DNA of 10,788 nt from JAFGPF01 sp964500415 (lineage in GTDB: Bacteria > Chloroflexota > Dehalococcoidia > Dehalococcoidales > RBG-16-60-22), in contig CAZCOB010000060.1 in the NCBI GenBank assembly GCA_964500415.1, positions 1 to 10,788 of the forward strand, read 5' to 3'. This document shows positions 8,201 through 10,788 of this stretch, in pieces. Made by a program: the position numbers and the translations under genes. The notes below the pieces were generated by a model. The model saw only the letters and a list, made by a program, of their open reading frames with translations, was not told the origin of the DNA and made no database searches. How positions within the stretch are numbered: position 1 is the first letter of the stretch; every line of letters begins with the position of its first letter.

Positions 8201-8930
8201 ATTTATTGTAATTATCCTGATAATAGCTAGCCTCCCGGCCAGACTTTTCCCTGCTCCATCAACATTGGCCGGACCTTTCAGAGGCACATCTCGCCGGGCC
8301 AGGCGTATCGGAAATCAGGTAGGCAGGTTGTGGGAAGATGTGGCAAACCGCGCCAGGGATTTGACACCCTTTAAAACTCAACCCCCTCCCGCGGGTAAAG
8401 CCAGGGACATCAATACTATCACCTTCGCGGTCAGGAGCTTCCTTTTAATGACGGCTTCCGCTGAAAAAGAAAACGGCCAGCCACATTTATCGGCAGAGGA
8501 GGAAAGGAAAATCGGGAAGAAACTCGCTTCCGGAATCCGGGATTTAGCCGTAGAAAAACCAATCTATCTCAATTACCCTGAAGATGCCGCCATCTTCCTG
8601 CAAATCTGGGCGCGTTACGGCTCCAGGGATGAGACCAACCGCTACCTGAAAAAATCCTTCAAGTCCAATCCAGAGAACGCCCTCGCCCTCCTGAAATGCT
8701 ACCTTACCGCCCCGGAAAGACCGGAAACCGATTCCGCTGAAAAGAGGGAATTTACCCGGGCACACTATGACGCACTTACCCAGGTCGTTGACCCCGATAG
8801 CGTCTACGAGGCCGTTTCTAAACTCCTGAAATTCAGGTTCGAAAAAGCCGAAGAGCAAGCTCTGGGCGACCTCATCGACAGGACCATTGCCTATCAGTTC
8901 GTACGCATCCACTACGACATTAAAAAATAG
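5247..8930 (+). CDS. Large secreted, membrane-anchored Asp-box/FN3 protein with cytoplasmic tail
   Basis: 1227 residues. A signal peptide (residues 1-30; KQK n-region, long hydrophobic core, V-S-A cleavage site) exports it. Residues about 31-720 form a probable beta-propeller region with BNR/Asp-box motifs: SIDAGISW (87-94), TLDGGTNW (129-136), SIDKGKTF (394-401), TNTGTTW (523-529) and STDGNVSW (563-570). Two fibronectin-III-like repeats follow (about 725-832 and 837-925), each with an SFSW strand and a YYWR/YFWR strand. A Pro-rich stalk (926-971), one TM helix (977-996), a basic cluster RGTSRRARR and a helical tail of about 230 residues complete it, so the bulk is outside and the tail inside. 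It is not a sialidase: no catalytic motifs are seen. The role is unknown; surface sensor or structural protein are options. There is no clear Shine-Dalgarno before the ATG, so translation may depend on coupling to the aldolase gene 15 bp upstream. Confidence 0.88.
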   Translation: MKQKILIMASLAIMILLPGSLFLPAKPVSAGVAAWSAETIPSTLNNVLGPAGAGENLDVCDFAIADDGTTIYAVPGNSISEKVLYKSIDAGISWTAFSVDIKADLVAVAPDNRNMVAIASSTTPEVYLTLDGGTNWDTLGTPQGGTTIADAIYDIAISAARQSVHYIAAAGKEASNAANVWYFGSGLVVPSWQDTRTLPGYESGNEVTAVEFSPSFSLDAAMLAISGNYSVGIHLQIMDVIAKKWNDSASYFNYPCTVVANSGITGLSSASLALDPNYDATDDDTRKVFIGLTVEGNASARATSGIYRFVDTTEKQLQTNINIHSVAFSGYYLVAGSYDSTTVYRSTNPSSTSPTVLTSTTTKGPGGDNKVIVDWLGSNVMAGTSGDESAFAVSIDKGKTFNDISLIDTAITYARDVAVSSNAGKVYFVTDDGSDLSLWCKTTRWQRVFSKQDAIDFIVRIAPDNANYVYLARKDTTTVYFNSNAGNSQWFSRDCDISIQDLAVESQSVAYALNNVGSVVKTTNTGTTWGSVVVSTLNRGATIVSVSTDIIMVGSQDGYVAYSTDGNVSWTKIAQIIENGADNVQIVADQYYSSNHIIYAASDTPGQNIKKWQIGTSTEWTDIFKDTLSGGVYGLVIDNNTLYALEYPSSGQSTLWLYISPTNATDISTSWSYSSTNYITDIDDGTVHLDATPRALKASSAKLWAVKTNGTNKLYSFSDTAIDINLRTPASGLTVHVNTSTGIAKDTSFSWNRPLETTEYELEIALDEDFYISVAKIIVPSINPVASVIVGPGQSGDNMVNFMPGATYYWRIRTTQPIYSKYSVSEYFFVEPAIATVPDVLTPANGSSNTGRKPSFSWAPVSGTTEYQFMLSDNYTMNQPLIDVITGTTGFTLTQELEYGTTYFWRVRAINPVATDWSQLANFTVQKEPSEPVPEVTVKPLPPTVIELPAPSQTPTITLAPPQKPTAQVVPDTLRTAIIILSILLFIVIILIIASLPARLFPAPSTLAGPFRGTSRRARRIGNQVGRLWEDVANRARDLTPFKTQPPPAGKARDINTITFAVRSFLLMTASAEKENGQPHLSAEEERKIGKKLASGIRDLAVEKPIYLNYPEDAAIFLQIWARYGSRDETNRYLKKSFKSNPENALALLKCYLTAPERPETDSAEKREFTRAHYDALTQVVDPDSVYEAVSKLLKFRFEKAEEQALGDLIDRTIAYQFVRIHYDIKK

Positions 8931-9035
8931 CGCGGCAAAGCCCCGGTACGGCCGGATAATAGCATCTACTAAATATTTACGCATTCCGTAAAAATCCCCA
9001 AAATCCCCCCGTACAACCCTCAAGAGCACCCTCGT

Positions 9036-9065
9036 TTGACATCACATTTCAAATTAGGGTAAACT
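9036..9065 (+). promoter_or_regulatory. Possible distal sigma-70 promoter
   Basis: A perfect TTGACA at 9036-9041 and TAAACT at 9060-9065 (4 of 6 to TATAAT) are 18 bp apart. If used for the crotonase gene it would give a leader of about 400 nt carrying the hairpin and palindrome; it could instead drive a small RNA. Confidence 0.4.
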
Positions 9066-9290
9066 ATTAAGGCACGATTTGCTGAAAACAGGATAATTGT
9101 GCAAGCAAGCAAAGGGAACATGATTTTTGGCGGTGATATCTCTGTTAATCAACACTTCAGTATGCTCGTTTGCGCATTATCATTCCCCACTCACTCGAAA
9201 GTCAACCGGACTACTTGAAATATTGAAGCTGTATTGGTGATATGGGATTGCTTAAAAAACAAATTGAAGCATCCTCACTTTTTCCACGGA

Positions 9291-9323
9291 CGAAAATGTT
9301 GCCTCAGGCTATCTACGTTTTCG
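9291..9323 (+). other. Hairpin in the crotonase upstream region
   Basis: CGAAAATGT (9291-9299) pairs with ACGTTTTCG (9315-9323) over nine positions with one T-G wobble. An inner GCC/GGC stem (9301-9303 with 9307-9309) lies within the loop. There is no T tract afterwards, so it is not a plain terminator. It may be a regulatory leader structure or chance. Confidence 0.35.
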
Positions 9324-9342
9324 ACAGCAGTTGAAATATCAG

Positions 9343-9360
9343 GGTGGCTTTAAAGCTACC
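9343..9360. promoter_or_regulatory. 18-bp near-palindrome, candidate operator
   Basis: GGTGGCTTTAAAGCTACC reads the same on both strands except for one pair of positions (G9346/T9357) and has no loop, so it suits a dimeric DNA-binding protein better than an RNA hairpin. It lies 27 bp upstream of the proximal promoter-like -35 box. The protein that would bind it is unknown. Confidence 0.35.
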
Positions 9361-9386
9361 GCCCCTTGTTCTCTTGCTTAAATCCG

Positions 9387-9415
9387 TTAACAGGCAGGGA
9401 TTGGCAAGTTAAGAT
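9387..9415 (+). promoter_or_regulatory. Possible proximal promoter of the crotonase gene
   Basis: TTAACA (9387-9392, 5 of 6 to consensus) and TAAGAT (9410-9415, 4 of 6) are 17 bp apart, which would give a start near 9422 and a leader of about 48 nt. Confidence 0.4.
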
Positions 9416-9469
9416 AATGACTTAGTAGTGTTTTTTAAAAGAAAAAATAATAAACTGGAGGGAAAAGTT

Positions 9470-10390
9470 ATGTCATATCCAAAATTCGAATCAATTCTCC
9501 TGGAGAAGGACAAGGAATACCCCAAAGTTACCTACCTCACTCTGAACCGGCCCGATAAGAACAACAGTATCAGCATCGGCGAAGAGTACATGACCGGTGA
9601 TATTAAGAAGGCCATGTGGGAAATTAACCATGATGACGACTGCAACGTGGTCATCTTCAAGGGTGCCGGCAGGAACTTCTGCGCCGGGTTCGACCTGTCC
9701 ATGGTCTACCGCGTCTACGGCGGTGCCAAGGGTGTCAAGCCGAGCCAGAGAATCAGGCTCCAGACCGACCAGGACCAGCTTTACGGTTTCCCGCAGGCCA
9801 TCCTGGACTGCAACAAGGTCGTGATGGTACAGGTTCACGGCTGGGCCATCGAAGCCGGGCTGTACATCACCAAGGCTGCCGACATCATTGTCTGCGCTGA
9901 CAATGCCAAGTTCTCCCAGATGGGCCAGAGGCTGGCCTTCGGCGGTCTGCCCACCCTGCCTCTCGAGCTGGTCATGGGCCACACCAAGAAGGTCGAGGAA
10001 ATCCTCCTCACCGGCCGCACCATCAGCGGTCAAGAGGCTGAGGAAGCCGGCTATGTCACCAAGTCCGTCCCCGAGGAAGATTTAGAATCCGAGGTTCACA
10101 ACCTGGCTGCCGCCATTTCCCTGCTGCCGCGCGACTGCGTGGTCATGGGCAAATTCGCCCGCCGCCACATGCTGGACCGGCTGGGCCTGACCAACCTCAA
10201 AGAGGTCATCCTCTACCATACGTTCAGCACCAACCTCAAGTACAGCGAGGACGAGAGAGAGCTCATGTTTATCCGCGACCGCGAAAGCATGGGTGAGAGA
10301 GAAGCCTTCCACAAGATGCATGAGAAATACGAGGAGCGCCTCAACCGGACCAAGTACTTCAGGAGCTACCGCCCGGAGAAAAAGAAATAA
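9470..10390 (+). CDS. Crotonase-fold (enoyl-CoA hydratase/isomerase family) enzyme, atypical active site
   Basis: 306 residues from the ATG at 9470, set by GGAGGG at 9457-9462, 7 nt upstream; an in-frame GTG at 9428 has no such site and would add 14 Lys/Asn-rich residues. The crotonase fold binds acyl-CoA thioesters in the cytoplasm. The N-terminal YLTLNRPDKNNSI (22-34) and oxyanion-hole segment NFCAGFDL (69-76) are clear; the second segment is HGWAIEAGLYITKAADI (123-139). Aligned by eye to rat enoyl-CoA hydratase, Glu144 falls on Y132, Glu164 on G152 and Gly141 on A129, so plain hydration is unlikely. The AKFSQMGQR stretch is closer in shape to MenB-type ring enzymes (GQTGPK) than to hydratases. 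The C-terminal 60 residues are highly charged. An amidohydrolase gene starts 34 bp downstream with its own good Shine-Dalgarno, so the two probably form an operon. The reaction is not assignable. Confidence 0.9.
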   Translation: MSYPKFESILLEKDKEYPKVTYLTLNRPDKNNSISIGEEYMTGDIKKAMWEINHDDDCNVVIFKGAGRNFCAGFDLSMVYRVYGGAKGVKPSQRIRLQTDQDQLYGFPQAILDCNKVVMVQVHGWAIEAGLYITKAADIIVCADNAKFSQMGQRLAFGGLPTLPLELVMGHTKKVEEILLTGRTISGQEAEEAGYVTKSVPEEDLESEVHNLAAAISLLPRDCVVMGKFARRHMLDRLGLTNLKEVILYHTFSTNLKYSEDERELMFIRDRESMGEREAFHKMHEKYEERLNRTKYFRSYRPEKKK

Positions 10391-10424
10391 GGAATTCGTA
10401 GTCTGCTGATAAGGAGAAAATGCA

Positions 10425-10788
10425 ATGGCACATCCCGAATTTACCAAAGACGACTATTTCAAGATAGACGTTGAATGCCACCTCAGTGGCGACCAGAAAA
10501 AATACTTCGATTATTTCCCTGCCTATAAACAGTGGGTGTATGGTACTGCTGAAACTGCCCGTGCTTTCGGCGCTGCCCCCCATCATGCCACCAAAGACTG
10601 GAAAGATAAAATCGAGACCAAACCTGCCAAGTCGGATATGACCGAAGATGAACAGCTAATAGTTTACCTAGACCGCTATGGTGTAGATATGGCCTGTGTT
10701 CTTCCCGAGTCCATGATGGAAACTACAGGTTATTCCACCAAATGGTCCACCAACGGCTATCTGCTGGCCGCCGCCGAAAAGTACCCGG
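10425..10788 (+). CDS. Amidohydrolase-2 family protein, N-terminal part (runs off the window)
   Basis: The first 121 residues of a TIM-barrel metal enzyme. AAGGAG at 10411-10416, 8 nt before the ATG, sets the start; an ATG at 10420 is out of frame and soon stops. IDVECHL (14-20) places E17-x-H19 where this superfamily has its first metal ligands. E-x-H, rather than H-x-H, is typical of the ACMSD-related decarboxylases such as gamma-resorcylate and 5-carboxyvanillate decarboxylase. YGVDMACVLPE (85-95) and STNGYLLAAAEKYP (108-121) are the usual second strand and helix of the family. The remaining His and Asp ligands are beyond the window, so hydrolase versus decarboxylase is open. It follows the crotonase gene by 34 bp and probably acts in the same pathway. 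Confidence 0.82.
   Translation, partial: MAHPEFTKDDYFKIDVECHLSGDQKKYFDYFPAYKQWVYGTAETARAFGAAPHHATKDWKDKIETKPAKSDMTEDEQLIVYLDRYGVDMACVLPESMMETTGYSTKWSTNGYLLAAAEKYP

Larger units (their letters stand above)
8931..9469. other. Long non-coding, AT-richer intergenic region
   Basis: No convincing gene is seen on either strand over about 540 bp. It holds a small hairpin (TTTACG/CGTAAA, 8976-8992) with no T tract, two promoter-like hexamer pairs (9036-9065 and 9387-9415), a larger hairpin (9291-9323) and an 18-bp near-palindrome (9343-9360). It is visibly less G+C-rich than the genes beside it. It could contain an untranslated leader, a small RNA or decayed sequence; none matches an RNA family I recognise. 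Confidence 0.6.

Noticed and set aside
5247..8930. Sialidase/neuraminidase call for the Asp-box protein
   Set aside because: Asp-box motifs are shared by many propellers; no arginine triad or other sialidase catalytic context could be recognised, and the rest is FN3, TM and tail.
8544..9029. 161-codon minus-strand frame over the end of the large surface-protein gene
   Set aside because: It mostly overlaps the coding tail of that gene antisense, with no family motif or good ribosome site.
9242..9334. 30-codon small ORF (MGLLKKQIEASS...) in the intergenic region
   Set aside because: GGTGA sits only one base from the ATG, too close for a normal ribosome site, and its 3' end coincides with the hairpin at 9291-9323; nothing supports translation.
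9428..9469. GTG start giving a 14-residue longer crotonase
   Set aside because: No Shine-Dalgarno precedes it, the added residues are Lys/Asn-rich, and GGAGGG is ideally placed for the ATG at 9470.
1..10788. CRISPR arrays, tRNA or rRNA genes, insertion sequences
   Set aside because: I looked for regularly spaced repeats, cloverleaf-like segments, transposase motifs and terminal inverted repeats and found none that hold up.

Overview
The window looks like a chromosomal piece of an anaerobic, catabolically versatile bacterium of moderate G+C content. The mix of a molybdopterin (DMSO-reductase family) enzyme pair, a MarR-controlled DHA2 efflux pump, a large Asp-box surface protein and a crotonase/amidohydrolase pair is typical of uncultured sediment Chloroflexota (Dehalococcoidia-like). 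That assignment is inference from gene content; no marker gene or RNA gene is present.

Layout. (1) 1-2130, plus strand: the C-terminal half of a molybdopterin oxidoreductase large subunit, then its iron-sulfur subunit with a fused C-terminal carboxypeptidase-regulatory/Cna-B-like beta domain. That combination recalls pyrogallol-phloroglucinol transhydroxylase. A hairpin at 2169-2203 follows. (2) 2277-4381, minus strand: a MarR regulator and a 14-TM DHA2 exporter in one operon. Its promoter is near-consensus (TTGACA-N18-TATAAT), and a perfect 11-bp inverted repeat overlaps the -10 end and the predicted start point, so it is probably autorepressed. (3) 4572-8930, plus strand, divergent from marR: a class II aldolase/adducin-family enzyme, then, after 15 bp, a 1227-residue secreted and membrane-anchored protein with Asp-box repeats, two fibronectin-III-like domains, a Pro-rich stalk, one TM helix and a 230-residue cytoplasmic tail. 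(4) 8931-9469: a long non-coding stretch with two promoter-like pairs, a hairpin and an 18-bp near-palindrome. (5) 9470-10788, plus strand: a crotonase-fold enzyme lacking both hydratase glutamates, then the start of an amidohydrolase-2 family enzyme with a decarboxylase-style E-x-H metal motif.

How they may work together: regions 1, 2 and 5 fit handling of aromatic or cyclic carbon compounds (molybdenum hydroxyl/redox chemistry, efflux of toxic phenolics under MarR control, CoA-ester ring or side-chain chemistry), but this link is inferred from families only. The least explained item is the 1227-residue surface protein, whose receptor-like layout ends in a cytoplasmic tail that may resemble the C-terminal helical part of KAP-type P-loop proteins.
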